From CAVVFX01 sp963747535 (GTDB lineage: Bacteria; Acidobacteriota; Terriglobia; Bryobacterales; Bryobacteraceae), in contig CAVVFX010000006.1 in NCBI GenBank assembly GCA_963747535.1, forward strand, positions 682,001-746,000: 64,000 bases of DNA. The letters run 5' to 3'. The translations under genes and the position numbers were made by a program. Numbering within the stretch: the stretch's first letter is position 1; the number at the start of each line of letters is the position of its first letter. Below, piece after piece: positions 8,238-17,979 of the stretch. Below the pieces are notes generated by a model. The model was not told the origin of the DNA and did no database searches. It worked only from the letters and a program-made list of their open reading frames with translations.

Positions 8238-10127
8238 ATGGGATTTACGCGGCGCTTGGTTTGGCCCGCTGCGGCAATGGCCGGCGTGGCCGGTATTCTC
8301 GGCGTTCTGGCGGTCTTGCAATATCGCTGGACGATGCAGATCAGCGACAACGAGCACGAACGGATGCGCACGCAGCTTCGCACCGCCATCGGTCAGTTCC
8401 GGCAGGACTTCTACCGGGATATGGTCACCGCGAGCGCGGTGTTTCAAGTCGATGGAGAGTTATTGTCGAAACACGACTGGTCGCGTTTCGAGGCGCGGTA
8501 CGCAGAGTGGTCCCACAATCCGGCGAATGGCGAATTAGTGGCCAACGTTTATATCTGGGACATGCGTGCGCCCGAGGGGCACCAGGAGTTGCAACTGAAT
8601 CGGCAATCCGGAGAATTCGCCGGCGGTTCGTTTCCGGGTGCAGTGAGAAATGCGCTCAAAGCCACACCGTGGCGATCTCCCGGTGGGGCCTTGCGCCGGA
8701 TTGCATGGACGTTTGATGCGAGTTTACCGGGGATGATCCGCCCGATTTACCGCTTCCGGCCCGGGTGGAATCCCGGGCGGGAGGAGGCGGAGGGAGGCCG
8801 GGCATGGCGCGAGCGTTTGCAGGGGCGCGAACGTTCCTCGTCGCCAGAGGAGGGACCACCCGGCGCCGAGCTGGTGGGGATTACGGTATTAGAACTGAAT
8901 AGCGGCTTTGTGGTGCATCAGCTTTTCCCGGCGCTAGTCCAGAGGCATTTGAATCTATCCGGCACGACTTATCACGTGTCCATTTTTTCGACCGCCGACC
9001 CGGCTCATCCGATTTTCGAGTCGGGTCCGACGCCGGCGTATAAGGAAGACAAGCCGGATGCGGAGATGAGCCTGGTGGAATCGCCGTTCGTGCAGAACCG
9101 GCCGGGTCAGGGAGCGCGCCGGTCAGGCCAGACTCCGCCGTCCGATCCGCAGCGGCAACCACCGGTCCTGCGGAGCTACGCGATGGCTTCTCCAGCGGCG
9201 TTGATTCCCGGACGAACCAACTGGAGACTGGCGGCACAGCATCCCGCCGGATCGCTGAAAGCTGCGGTGGATACCACGCGGCGCGCCAATCTGATGATGA
9301 GTTTCGGCGCACTGGTGATTCTGTTCGGCAGTTCCAGCCTTTTGTTTGCGGCCATCCACCGAACGCGGGCGCTGGCTAAAATGCAGATGGAATTCGTGGC
9401 CGGAGTTTCGCACGAACTGCGTACGCCGGTGTCGGTGATTTGTTCCGCGGCCGACAATCTCGCCGAGGGTGTGGTGGACGGCAAGGCGCAGGTGCAGAAC
9501 TACGGTCAACTGATTCGTGGCGAAGCGCGGCGGCTGGCGTCGATGGTCGAGCAGATTCTACTGTTCTCGGCCGGCAAGCAGAATACCGCGCGTTACAATC
9601 TGCAACCGTTGGATATCGTGTCGGTGATCGACGGCGTTTTGCGCGATAACGCCGCTGGCATCGCGTCCGCAGGCATGACGCTGGAACGCGTCATCGATCC
9701 GGAATTGCCGCATGTGATCGGTGATGGCGGGGCGGTCGCGCGGTGTCTGGAAAATCTGGTGAGCAATGCCATCAAGTACGGTGCCACCGGCGGTTGGATG
9801 CGGGTTTCGGCTTCTTCTGCAAATGGGCGGCACAGGCCGGAAGTTGCGATCGCGGTGGAGGATCATGGAATGGGGATCGCGTCTTCCGACCTGCGGCGCA
9901 TTTTCGAGCCGTTCTATCGGGGGAAAGCAGCGCAAGACAGCCAGATTCACGGCACGGGATTAGGCCTCAGCCTGGCTCGCAAGTTGGCGCACGCCATGCG
10001 CGGCGAGATTCTGGTGGAGAGCGAGATGGGGAAAGGCAGCCGGTTTACCCTGACACTTCCGGCTGCGGAGATGCCGATGATCACTGAACACGAAAGCGTA
10101 AATGAGCCGGTCCATATTGCTGATTGA
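8238..10127 (+). CDS. membrane sensor histidine kinase
   Basis: 629 residues. N-terminal membrane helix (LVWPAAAMAGVAGILGVLAV), a large periplasmic sensor of about 300 residues with no recognised domain and a proline/arginine-rich linker, a second helix near residues 350-370 (LMMSFGALVILFGSSSLLFA), a HisKA dimerisation domain with phospho-acceptor H392 in VAGVSHELRTPVSVI, and a HATPase domain (N-box NLVSNAIKYG, G1 DHGMGI, F-box IFEPFYRG, G2 GTGLGLSLARKL). It autophosphorylates and passes phosphate to the partner regulator. The 3' end overlaps the response regulator by 26 bases, indicating translational coupling. The signal sensed is unknown. Confidence 0.92.
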   Translation: MGFTRRLVWPAAAMAGVAGILGVLAVLQYRWTMQISDNEHERMRTQLRTAIGQFRQDFYRDMVTASAVFQVDGELLSKHDWSRFEARYAEWSHNPANGELVANVYIWDMRAPEGHQELQLNRQSGEFAGGSFPGAVRNALKATPWRSPGGALRRIAWTFDASLPGMIRPIYRFRPGWNPGREEAEGGRAWRERLQGRERSSSPEEGPPGAELVGITVLELNSGFVVHQLFPALVQRHLNLSGTTYHVSIFSTADPAHPIFESGPTPAYKEDKPDAEMSLVESPFVQNRPGQGARRSGQTPPSDPQRQPPVLRSYAMASPAALIPGRTNWRLAAQHPAGSLKAAVDTTRRANLMMSFGALVILFGSSSLLFAAIHRTRALAKMQMEFVAGVSHELRTPVSVICSAADNLAEGVVDGKAQVQNYGQLIRGEARRLASMVEQILLFSAGKQNTARYNLQPLDIVSVIDGVLRDNAAGIASAGMTLERVIDPELPHVIGDGGAVARCLENLVSNAIKYGATGGWMRVSASSANGRHRPEVAIAVEDHGMGIASSDLRRIFEPFYRGKAAQDSQIHGTGLGLSLARKLAHAMRGEILVESEMGKGSRFTLTLPAAEMPMITEHESVNEPVHIAD

Positions 10128-10788
10128 AGATGAGCCAGGTCTGGTCCTGACGCTGAAGGACAGGCTGACACGTGAAGGCTACGAAGTAGATGCGGCACAG
10201 GATGGCAACCTGGGTCTCTCGTCGGCCATGCGTGGGCAGGCGGACCTCATCATTCTGGATCTGATGCTGCCCGGCCGCAGCGGCCTCGATATCTGCAGGG
10301 ACCTGCGGCAGAAAGGCATCGAGACGCCGATTCTGATGCTGACTGCGCGGGGACAGACGGTCGATAAGGTGCTTGGCTTGAAGCTGGGCGCCGACGATTA
10401 CATGACGAAGCCGTTTGAGATGCCGGAGTTGCTGGCGCGCGTGGAGGTACTCATGCGCCGGAACCGCAACACGGCAGGGCCGGGAGCGGCATTCTACAAC
10501 TTCGGCGAGATTGAAGTGGATCTGCGGCGCGCATCGGCGACGCGAACGGGTGAGACCATTGCGCTGTCGACGCGGGAGTTTGAGCTGCTGCGCTATTTTA
10601 TCGAGCACCGCGGGGCGGCGATTTCGCGCGACGAACTGCTCAGCAACGTCTGGCATTACGATGCGGGCACGACTACACGGACGGTGGATGTGCACGTGGC
10701 GTGGCTTCGCCAGAAACTGGAGGACGATCCCAAACGCCCCCAATGGATCATGACGGTGCACGGGTTGGGTTATAAGTTTCTCGGATAG
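10102..10788 (+). CDS. OmpR/PhoB-type response regulator
   Basis: 228 residues, starting inside the end of the kinase gene. Receiver domain with the acidic pair ED (residues 9-10), phospho-acceptor Asp at about residue 53 in LIILDLMLPG, conserved Thr in MLTARG and Lys in YMTKPFEMPELLAR; then a winged-helix DNA-binding domain with LSTREFELLRYFIEHRG, SRDELLSNVW and TVDVHVAWLRQKLE and the terminal hairpin IMTVHGLGYKFLG. Standard length for the family. It is the cognate partner of the upstream kinase; target genes are not visible. A tRNA gene begins 38 bases downstream. Confidence 0.94.
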   Translation: MSRSILLIEDEPGLVLTLKDRLTREGYEVDAAQDGNLGLSSAMRGQADLIILDLMLPGRSGLDICRDLRQKGIETPILMLTARGQTVDKVLGLKLGADDYMTKPFEMPELLARVEVLMRRNRNTAGPGAAFYNFGEIEVDLRRASATRTGETIALSTREFELLRYFIEHRGAAISRDELLSNVWHYDAGTTTRTVDVHVAWLRQKLEDDPKRPQWIMTVHGLGYKFLG

Positions 10789-10826
10789 TGGACTCTGCGG
10801 TGCGATACCGGGTAAACTAGAAGCTT

Positions 10827-10903
10827 CGGGGCGTGGCTCAGCCTGGTAGAGCGCCTGGTTCGGGACCAGGAGGCCGGTGGTTCGAATCCACTCGCCCCGA
10901 CCA
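10827..10903 (+). tRNA. tRNA-Pro (anticodon CGG)
   Basis: 77 bases folding as a cloverleaf. The acceptor stem CGGGGCG pairs with CGCCCCG; the D arm is GCTC/GAGC; the anticodon stem CCTGG/CCAGG carries loop TTCGGGA with anticodon CGG; the T arm contains GGTTCGAATCC. The 3' CCA is encoded. The gene's 3' end is immediately followed by the decayed region beginning with an integrase remnant, so it is a plausible integration site. Confidence 0.96.
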
Positions 10904-11006
10904 ATTCCTTCAATAACTTACAGGTAGTGGCCGGGCAAACAGCCCACCCAACTGCCCACTCACTTGCAAACTTGCAGCTGTACCCCTTCGTCCCTATACT
11001 GCGGGC

Positions 11007-11505
11007 ATGGCGAAGAACGCATCTACGCATCCCTCCCCCGGCCCCTTCTTCTGCCAGCCAATCCGTCGATTCTCGCCCCGCACTCGCTCCCGTCATCGAG
11101 ATCAACGTTCGCAACATTGGCCGCACGCCACAGCCAGAGAAGCTGACTGGAAGCGAGGCCCCGGAGGGCTGGATCAAGAAAATCGACCGGCCACGCGAAG
11201 GCAAGGTCTGGGTCGGTTTTTCCATCTCTACGTCGCGGATCCCTCCGGTAGGGCCGTTCGCAGAAAGAAGGAAAAAACGCTGGGCCCCGGAACCATGCCG
11301 AAGCACGAGGCCCATCAGAAGCTCGCGGACTATATCGAGGAGTACACCGGCAAGCTCCTCCACCAGGGAGAATCCATCGAGAGTTTTGCGGAGCTTTGGA
11401 AGGCGTTCTCGGGCGTAAAGGCGGGCTCCTGGGGCAAGAAGATGCGAGAGGACATGAAATACCTGTTCGACAAGCACGTGCTTCCCGACCTCGGCCAATA
11501 TTCAC
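11007..11505 (+). pseudogene. remnant of a tyrosine-recombinase (phage-type integrase) gene
   Basis: Only the N-terminal part survives, spread over two frames. It starts at ATG 11007, moves to a second frame (PEGWIKKIDRPREGKVWVGF) near 11050, and returns near 11215 to read FHLYVADPSGRAVRRKKEKT, PKHEAHQKLADYIEEYTGKL and a SAM-like core-binding segment (WKAFSGVKAGSWGKKMREDM, LFDKHVLPDLG). The similarity stops about 11500; the catalytic RHRY domain is absent. Its position 104 bases after tRNA-Pro is typical of an integrative element. It cannot encode an active enzyme. Confidence 0.7.
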
Positions 11506-11523
11506 CACGTAATTCATCGATGA

Positions 11524-11931
11524 GTGCGGGCGTATCGCAGGACAAAACGGGAAAACCGGAGAGGCTGGCGCCAGGCTTTGCACTCGATTGCTACAGGTTC
11601 GCGAAGCGCGCAAGAAGGCAAGGCTACCGGCGCTATCGGCTTTCACGCATTCCCTCAGGAGGCTCTCGATAAGCTGCTCGAAGAGACGGGCGGACGCCCC
11701 ATTCAGCTACATCTTCCTGAACTTCCGGACGGAGAGATTGTGTTCGATGACGCGAGGAATGTGTACCGACTGGAGCGAATTCAACTCGACGGCGGGCAAG
11801 TCCAGGAACGGCGGATTTTCCTGTTCCAGATGACGGAGCAAGGAAACATCATTCTCGACGGAGTGCGGGTGGATTCAGTACAACCGTTCGCCATGCAGGA
11901 AGGATCCGGCGAGATCCGAAATGGCTGGTGA
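11524..11931 (+). pseudogene. uncharacterised open stretch, probable gene remnant
   Basis: An open frame of 135 codons. The second two-thirds look protein-like (FHAFPQEALDKLLEETGGRP, LPDGEIVFDDARNVYRLERI, RRIFLFQMTEQGNIILDGVR), but the first third is out of character and there is no ribosome site. It follows the integrase remnant and may be the tail of another decayed island gene. I do not recognise the family; function is not assigned. Confidence 0.35.
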
Positions 11932-11934
11932 CGT

Positions 11935-12359
11935 TCTCGAATCTGCCGCAGCATCCCGCAATTCGCACCCGCGAGACCAGAGTTCTACGCAGTCGTGAAG
12001 ACCGGCGGGGGTTTCTAGCTGCTTGCGAGGAATCCCTCGGTTCGAGTTTTTCAGTGTTCGCGGACGGCGATCCAACGAGCATACGGAACTCGACACCGAT
12101 GCCAAGAAACAAGCGTTCCTAGAATGTGCGCCGGTTCGCCCATGGGAGTCCCGACCGTTTTCAAGGAGCGACAGTCCAGTGAGCAAGTCCGGGGGCCACT
12201 CGAAAGAGTGCCCTCGGGATTCGAATTAAGAAAGCAGAGGAGATCGAGACGTGCAACTTCGATTGAAACTCCCGCAGGCTTTTGGGAAATCCCGACCGAG
12301 GCACTCGTTCATACTTGCCTGTTGTGGCTTCCTGAAACAACCGGATAAGCAGGAGACGG
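11935..12359. other. stretch without a recognisable gene
   Basis: Between two gene remnants. Short open frames occur on both strands but none has a ribosome site or a recognisable motif; presumed decayed island DNA. Confidence 0.5.
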
Positions 12360-12594
12360 TTAGGTGGGTAGGTTTCCGAGTGCGGGCCACCGGATTCCCC
12401 CGACCCGAACGAGCTTAAGATACGCCTCATTTGCCAGAGCGGCGGATTCGAGGCTCTCGCTGGCACGCTGGCGTTCGAGGTGCTGGCGAGCGGTCCGCCG
12501 CAACTCCGGATACACAAGATCCATCAGACCCCTGCGCATCGCCACCGTTCCACGCCGCGAGCAATCCGGAGATATCCCGGTGGTCCTGGTTCAT
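12360..12594 (-). pseudogene. broken ECF sigma factor (Sig-70_X6 type)
   Basis: Starts at ATG 12594 behind GAGGTG and reads MNQDHRDISGLLAAWNGGDA, then shifts frame near 12530 into MDLVYPELRRTARQHLERQ and SLESAALANEAYLKLV, which is the sigma region 2 of the acidobacterial/planctomycete ECF group that also appears at 20540. It ends at a stop at 12360 before regions 2.4-4. It is therefore an N-terminal fragment with a frameshift. These sigma factors are usually paired with Ser/Thr kinases; no such partner survives beside it. Confidence 0.7.
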
Positions 12595-12963
12595 CACCTC
12601 AATTGAAAAATCCTACCCCCCCCAAAAAAAATCGACCTCCTTAACCATTCTTGCTCCCGTTAGCGGAATACCAAGTAGGAGGAATTTCCAATTCTGGCGC
12701 TCGCGGCAACGCTCCTGATCCTGACCCTCTGGCTGAGCACCGGACCGACTCTGGTCTCTCCGTCCAACGGGAGAAGCGGCGATTAAATATTTGAAGGATT
12801 GCACATCGTACAACTACATGGCCGGCGGGTTCTGCACTATCTCGCCATCCAACCTTCCGGAGATTCCGCCCGGTTCGAAGGTCTACGACCTCAGCAGAAA
12901 ACAACGAAAGTAAGTGAATCGTAGCGACAGCACGCCTCAATACTGCAATTCAAGGAGAACTCT
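12595..12963. other. intergenic stretch with a possible fragment
   Basis: Contains a nine-C/eight-A homopolymer run just upstream of the sigma remnant and a short open piece near 12784-12912 (YLKDCTSYNYMAGGFCTISP) that looks protein-like but has no start. An AAGGAG ribosome site at the right end belongs to the next gene. Confidence 0.4.
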
Positions 12964-14058
12964 ATGACACGCAACACTGCACCAACAGCGCTTATGATCA
13001 TTTCCGGCGTCGCGATATGGGCGGCAGTAACCGCTCCCACCCTAGCCCAGTCGCTTCCCGGTATCGGCACAGTAATGACGTACAACGTCAACGAAGGGTC
13101 CGATTTCCTGCAAGTTGCGAGCGCCTCAGGCCTTCAACAATTTCTGCTCGGAGTCGGCGAGATACTGACCCAGGTCCGGAGCACAAATCCTCCCGAGAGG
13201 ATGCAGGCGATTGCACAACAGATCCTCGCCATCCAGCCGGAGTTGCTAAGCCTGCAAGAAGTAGACCAGTGGTATAACGGAACCTTCGACCCGATTGCCG
13301 GCACCTGCGGAACCATGACACTTCAGTACGATATGTTACAAGAGCTTCTCAGTGCCTTGGCGGCGCGGGGCGGGCACTACGAAGTCGCCGTGCAAGTCAT
13401 CCAGTATGCATTTCCTCCTACTCCTGGACTAATTCCGCCCTCAACCAACGTTTGCGTCGCCGTGAATGATTACAACGTAGTCCTGGCCCGGACGGATCTT
13501 CCTTCCTGGATCTTTCAGTGGAGTGATCCGGAATCCGGGCAGTTTGTGAACAAAGTCATTCTTCCGACGCCTATCGGTCCAGTGCCGCTGCCGAGGTCGT
13601 GGGCGTCCGTCGATGCGCAGTTTTTCGGGCACTCCTTCCGCTTCATCAACAGTCATCTTGAGTCCTTCTCCGCGAGTATACGGGAATTGCAAGGCGGTGA
13701 ATTGCGTCAAGGTCCAGCAGGCACGTCCTCGCCGGTGATCATCGCAATGGATTCAAACTCGCAAGCGTTCCCCTTGCCCCAAGATGCGACCTATTTGGAT
13801 TTTATCTCTGCCGGCTACGACGATGTTTGGTCTAAGATCTTTCCGACAATTCCGGGATTAACGTGTTGTCAGGATGAAGCGGATGACAATCCCCTCTCGC
13901 AGCTTTCTCAGCGAATCGACCTGATCTTGACTCTAGGCAAAGCCGCTCCGATGGGAGCTGCGCTCATTGGGGCCGATACGCGGAGCCGGCTGCCAGACGG
14001 GCTTTGGCCCTCGGATCACGCCGCTGTAGCGGCGGCTGTAATTGTCGGGGGAAACTAG
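12964..14058 (+). CDS. secreted endonuclease/exonuclease/phosphatase (EEP) family protein
   Basis: 364 residues with AAGGAG seven bases before the ATG. A signal peptide ends near ALAQS (residue about 30), so it is exported. EEP superfamily metal-dependent phosphodiesterase motifs occur in order: VMTYNVNEG, LLSLQEVDQW (metal-binding Glu), INSHLES, IIAMDSNSQ, QRIDLIL and the terminal SDHAAVAAAV. Substrate could be nucleic acid, phospholipid or an inositol/sphingo-phosphate; the sequence does not decide. It is one of the few intact genes in this otherwise decayed region. Confidence 0.85.
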   Translation: MTRNTAPTALMIISGVAIWAAVTAPTLAQSLPGIGTVMTYNVNEGSDFLQVASASGLQQFLLGVGEILTQVRSTNPPERMQAIAQQILAIQPELLSLQEVDQWYNGTFDPIAGTCGTMTLQYDMLQELLSALAARGGHYEVAVQVIQYAFPPTPGLIPPSTNVCVAVNDYNVVLARTDLPSWIFQWSDPESGQFVNKVILPTPIGPVPLPRSWASVDAQFFGHSFRFINSHLESFSASIRELQGGELRQGPAGTSSPVIIAMDSNSQAFPLPQDATYLDFISAGYDDVWSKIFPTIPGLTCCQDEADDNPLSQLSQRIDLILTLGKAAPMGAALIGADTRSRLPDGLWPSDHAAVAAAVIVGGN

Positions 14059-14535
14059 ACAACCCGGACCCTCCCGGCCCGGCCGAGGTTGCCGGGCTGG
14101 ATAGGAGGATTCACCCGCTGCTATCGGCGCACCAATCGCGTTCGACACGAAAACGGGCACCCTGACTGGTCAAGAGTCGCGTTGGGTCCCCTTTTCGCTG
14201 CAAACTGCTGTCATGTCAGTTTCCTCGAACCCCGTTTCGGGCCAACGACTCCGAAATGTTGGATGCAAGGGTCGTACTCGCCAGAAATCGCTAGGCGGCT
14301 ATATTAGGGCGTTCGCGTCCCGCTACTCGTGAGTGCCGAAACGGGTTTCGCTGACCGAGCAATCGATCGACTCCTGAACTGTGCGATCGATGTCAAGAAT
14401 ATCGAGCTCTTCCCAAACAGTCCAAAGAATATCGGCACTCGGTTTCGAGAACCCTTTGTTCAAGAAAAAACCGATAGCGGAGGACAACAGTTCGGTTGAG
14501 CGCTAGCCGTGGCTCCGAGCAATACCCACCGATGA
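14059..14535. other. stretch without a recognisable gene
   Basis: Separates the EEP gene from the truncated molybdopterin subunit. The missing 5' part of the dehydrogenase gene is not found here, so a deletion or insertion event is likely. Nothing else is recognised. Confidence 0.5.
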
Positions 14536-15339
14536 ACTCGTCGATCGCGTGTCCATACGGAGACTCTCGGGCTTCCCGCAACCGCCATCAACCTGCGCAT
14601 CGGAGACAATCGCTATCCCGCGGGTCAGGCTTCCGGTGGCTCGACTACTGTGGGCGGCACCTCTTCGGCGACACGAAAGTCGACCCTCAACGCGCTGGCC
14701 AGGCTCTTCGACGCTGTCGCTCCGGCGCTCGACGCAACTCCCGAGCAACTCGAAGCCGTAGACGGTGTAGTCCGCGTAAAGGGCGGCGGCAAAAGTATGC
14801 CGTGGAGAGAAGCTTGCCGGAAACTGGGGATGAAGAGCATCACCGAAATGGGTGAGAACAATCCACGCAATCCTGGTGGGCTGAACACCGGCGGCGTCGG
14901 CGGTGTGCAGGTAGCCGACGTCTCGGTAGACATGGAGACCGGCATTGCCAGGGTGGATCGCCTCGTTGCGGTTCACGATTGCGGCATGGTGATCAACCCG
15001 AAGACGGCCGAAAGCCAGATCTACGGCGCCTGTACCATCGCCATCGGTGGCGCATTATACGAAGAGCGCGTCATCGACGAGCAGACCGGGCGCGTGTTGA
15101 ACCCCAATCTGGAGTTCTTCAAACTCGCATCCAATCCCGATTTCGGCGAGATCATTCCTGTGCTGGACATCCGGCCCGAGCACGACAAACGTGGCGTCGT
15201 CGGACTGGGAGAACCACCCATGATCCCCGAGATGGCTGCGATCGCCAATGCTGTCGCCAACGCGATCGGCGTCCGCGTCCCGGAACTCCCCATGACGCCT
15301 GCCCGAATCCTCGCGGCGCTCGACGGGAGGAACGCCTGA
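14536..15339 (+). pseudogene. xanthine-dehydrogenase-family molybdopterin subunit, 5'-truncated
   Basis: The in-frame sequence begins after a stop at 14533 and becomes recognisable at LGLPATAINLRIGDNRYPAG, followed by ASGGSTTVGGTSS, MGENNPRNPGGLNTGGVG, ARVDRLVAVHDCGMVINPKT and VVGLGEPPMIPEMAAIANAV with the catalytic-site Glu region near the end. Roughly the C-terminal 265 residues remain of a family normally of about 700 or more, so most of the molybdenum cofactor domain is missing. The stop overlaps the start of the FAD subunit (TGATG), showing the original operon order. Probably non-functional. Confidence 0.8.
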
Positions 15340-16317
15340 TGCAACCTTTCCAATATGCAAGTCCGGTCACGCTGAAACAAGCGCTCTCACTGCTCGGCAA
15401 CGCGTGGGGTGAGGCCGATGTGCTGGCCGGCGGCACTGACCTTCTGGGCCTCATGAAGGATTACATTCACACGCCGGCGCGAGTTGTCAACATCAAGGGC
15501 ATCAAGGAGCTCAGCGCCATTCGCAAGGCTCCGGACGGCCTGCACATCGGCGCCACGGTCACCTTACAGGACTTGATCGACAGTCCACTCGTCCACGCCG
15601 ATTATCCCTCGCTGGTCACGGCCGCGGACGGCGTCGCTAGTCCGCAGATTCGCAACATGGGAACCGTTGGCGGAGATCTCTGCCAGCGCCCGCGCTGCTG
15701 GTACTTCCGCGCCGGCTTCGGACTCCTGGCCCAGGATAAGGACGGCCGCAGCCTGGTACCCAACGGCGAAAATCGTTACCACGCCATCCTCGGCAACGCG
15801 GGGCCGGCGTATTCTGTGAGCGCCTCCAGCTTGGCGCCGCCGTTGATTGCGCTTGGCGCCAGGCTGACGCTCGTCTCTTCGTCCGGCAAACGCGACCTCG
15901 ATGCGGCGAAGTTTTTCTTGACTCCGGACAAACCGCAGTCGCGGGAAGTCGACCTCGCACCCAGCGAAATCCTGGCGCAGATTATAATCCCGCCGAGCCG
16001 TGCGGAACGCCACCTACGAAGTGCGCCAGAAGGAAGCGTTCGATTGGCCACTCGTCACCGCATCAGTGGCAATCGCCATGAGAGGCAACACGATCGTAAG
16101 TGCCCGGGTCGACTTGGGACACGTGGCGCCGACGCCGTGGGTGGCGAAAAAAGCGAATGAGTTCCTGTTGGGAAAACCTCCCACTGAAGAAACGGCCGAA
16201 CAGGTCGCACGCGCGGCGCTCGAGGATGCCACCCCACTCTCCCAGAACGCTTACAAGGTGCAACTGGCGAGAGTGGCCGTCAATCGCGCCGTGCTGAGCG
16301 CGTGCAGAGAGGTATAA
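15339..16317 (+). pseudogene. xanthine-dehydrogenase-family FAD-binding subunit with a frameshift
   Basis: Starts at ATG 15339 (overlapping the previous stop) and reads MQPFQYASPVTLKQALSLLG, VLAGGTDLLGLMKD (FAD-binding), PQIRNMGTVGGDLCQRPRCW and APPLIALGARLTL up to ILAQIIIPP near 15990. The homologous continuation NATYEVRQKEAFDWPLVTAS to the natural C-terminus is in another frame from about 16003, so one base has been gained or lost near 16000. Otherwise the gene is full length (about 325 residues). Either a young pseudogene or a sequencing error; the truncated partner upstream favours decay. Confidence 0.8.
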
Positions 16318-16521
16318 AGTAGCAAAAATACCTGCGCCGCCGAGATCATTCGGATCTAAAATCTAACCAGGAATCCTGAGAGGATTCGAAAGGTGGTGGC
16401 AATGGCACATAGCCTCCCCGCTCACCGCCCGGAGGTCCTCGCTTCCACACGGGACGAGGGACTTCACGGACGCCATGCTCAACCCGTTATGGCCGTCCAG
16501 CTTCCGGAAGGAGGTACATTT

Positions 16522-16959
16522 ATGCAGTATCGTTTGGGATGGTTAGCCCTAGCGGCGCTGATCGGCGGGTGTGCGGCGTGCGATTCCCGCCACCCTGCGA
16601 CAGCCTTCCATCTCCCCACAGGCGATGTCGACCGGGGCAGAGAGGCCTTCGTCGATTTGAATTGTCACGTCTGCCACGAAGTGCCCGGAGCGGACTTGCC
16701 CAAGCCGTTTGTCCAACCAGCGGTTCCGGTGAAACTCGGCGGCGTCATAAATCGCAGACTGAGTAACGGTTACCTCGTCACCTCGCTGCTTGACCCTGAT
16801 TATCAGCTAGCTCCGTATCCGCGGGACCAGATTACATCCAACGGTAAGTCACGGATGCCTTGTTACGCCGGTAAGATGACCACGCAGCAGATGATAGACG
16901 TGATCGCCTTCCTTCAGTCGCGCTACAGTCTCGAAAGGTGGTCGCCGCACTATTTTTGA
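16522..16959 (+). CDS. cytochrome c lipoprotein
   Basis: 145 residues from ATG at 16522 behind GGAGGT. The signal region LALAALIGGC ends in a lipobox (C17), so it is probably a lipid-anchored periplasmic protein. One c-type heme site CHVCH (C48, C51, H52) is present; a late methionine in NGKSRMPCYAGKM may be the distal ligand. The C-terminal TTQQMIDVIAFLQSRY helix is typical of small class I cytochromes. Located just after the dehydrogenase subunits, it probably once served as their electron acceptor (inference). Intact although its partners are broken. Confidence 0.82.
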   Translation: MQYRLGWLALAALIGGCAACDSRHPATAFHLPTGDVDRGREAFVDLNCHVCHEVPGADLPKPFVQPAVPVKLGGVINRRLSNGYLVTSLLDPDYQLAPYPRDQITSNGKSRMPCYAGKMTTQQMIDVIAFLQSRYSLERWSPHYF

Positions 16960-17255
16960 CGAGCCACGCTTTTGACGGGGCGCGCGCTGCGTATTTCGCC
17001 CATTTCGCCTATTTTTGTCCTTTTTACGCAACCACATAGGCCCCGCCCACAATCAAGGGGCGCCGCTCGCGTGCCAACCTGAAAGTAGGCGGTCCACTTG
17101 TGCCGTGCCCGGTTGCTACATGACGACAAAATCATTTTCTCAAATCACGCTGCGGGAGGCATCGAAAAAAACCTGGCACGTACGCCAGACGCATACAATT
17201 TTGCACAATCCCTGCGCCTTAGCGCAAAGCGGCTTCGTTTCGCAAAAAGCCATTC
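16960..17255. other. intergenic stretch, nothing recognised
   Basis: No ribosome site, RNA gene or conserved frame is seen. It ends in the glycosidase fragment. Confidence 0.5.
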
Positions 17256-17552
17256 GTGTGCATTCGTGGCCCAATGTTTTTTGTGTTTCGCCCCGGTGTG
17301 GATCACATCCCCGCAATGCCGGACAACCGTGATTTCCCGTTCCAGAGCACGCCTCTGCATATGTTTTACCCGCGCATGATCGAGTTGCAGACGGAGTATA
17401 CCCGTAAACTCCGCGCTGAGCTGCAAGCTGCCAGCGATCCGGTTCTGGCCAAGGTAGAGATCAGCAACGAAAGCTCCATGCTCGAAGCTTGGCAACGTGG
17501 TCAGCTCGACCGCAATGTCGTCGGGGCCTGGCCGGCCGCTCCAATCACGTAA
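17256..17552 (+). pseudogene. glycoside hydrolase fragment (TIM-barrel, GH5/GH42-like)
   Basis: An internal piece only: FVFRPGVDHIPAMPDNRDFP, PLHMFYPRMIELQTEYTRKL and DPVLAKVEISNESSMLEAWQ. The NES motif resembles the acid/base glutamate of clan A glycosidases. Both ends are missing. It meets, head to head and overlapping, the beginning of another truncated secreted-protein gene on the minus strand, so this is a rearrangement junction. Family assignment is by remembered motif style and is moderate. Confidence 0.5.
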
Positions 17553-17662
17553 GTATAGGTGGCGGAGGAATCGGTTATGTTGTCGGTGTTCGCCAGGCCG
17601 TTCTGGGCACTCAGGTTCCAGCCAAGGATCAGGAGCGCAAAAAATATGGATTTCGTATGCAT
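17501..17662 (-). pseudogene. truncated secreted-protein gene (signal peptide and first residues)
   Basis: 53 codons from ATG at 17662: MHTKSIFFALLILGWNLSAQ is a good signal peptide, followed by NGLANTDNITDSSATYTYVI. The rest runs antisense into the glycosidase fragment and stops at 17501. It looks like the 5' end of a larger exported protein cut at the junction with the hydrolase fragment. Family unknown. Confidence 0.4.
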
Positions 17663-17979
17663 AACTTACACCTACCTAGGACTGCTATATAAAGAGAGAA
17701 GCGGCGGGGAAATGGGTCACAAGATTTGCAGGTCTTGGTGTCAGAGAGCGGCGTCGCGCCTCCGCCGGGCGAAAGCGACGGATGCTGTTCGGGCATACTG
17801 CGCATTGGCTTTGTGAAGCGGTGGGATCGTCGCGGGAGACGCGAGCTAAATGCAGCCTCCGGGTTCCGGTCACGCCTCCCTCCGTTACCGGAACCTCTCG
17901 CCGGCGGCGGCAAATCGACTCTGGCTCATATTGCGAGAATCGACCGTAAACAAGGCCACGACCTTTGCCGGAACCGGAG
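17663..17979. other. intergenic stretch, nothing recognised
   Basis: Between the truncated secreted-protein gene and the sedolisin 3' end. No gene or RNA is supported; the segment near 17700-17900 is rich in short inverted repeats without clear terminator form. Confidence 0.45.
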
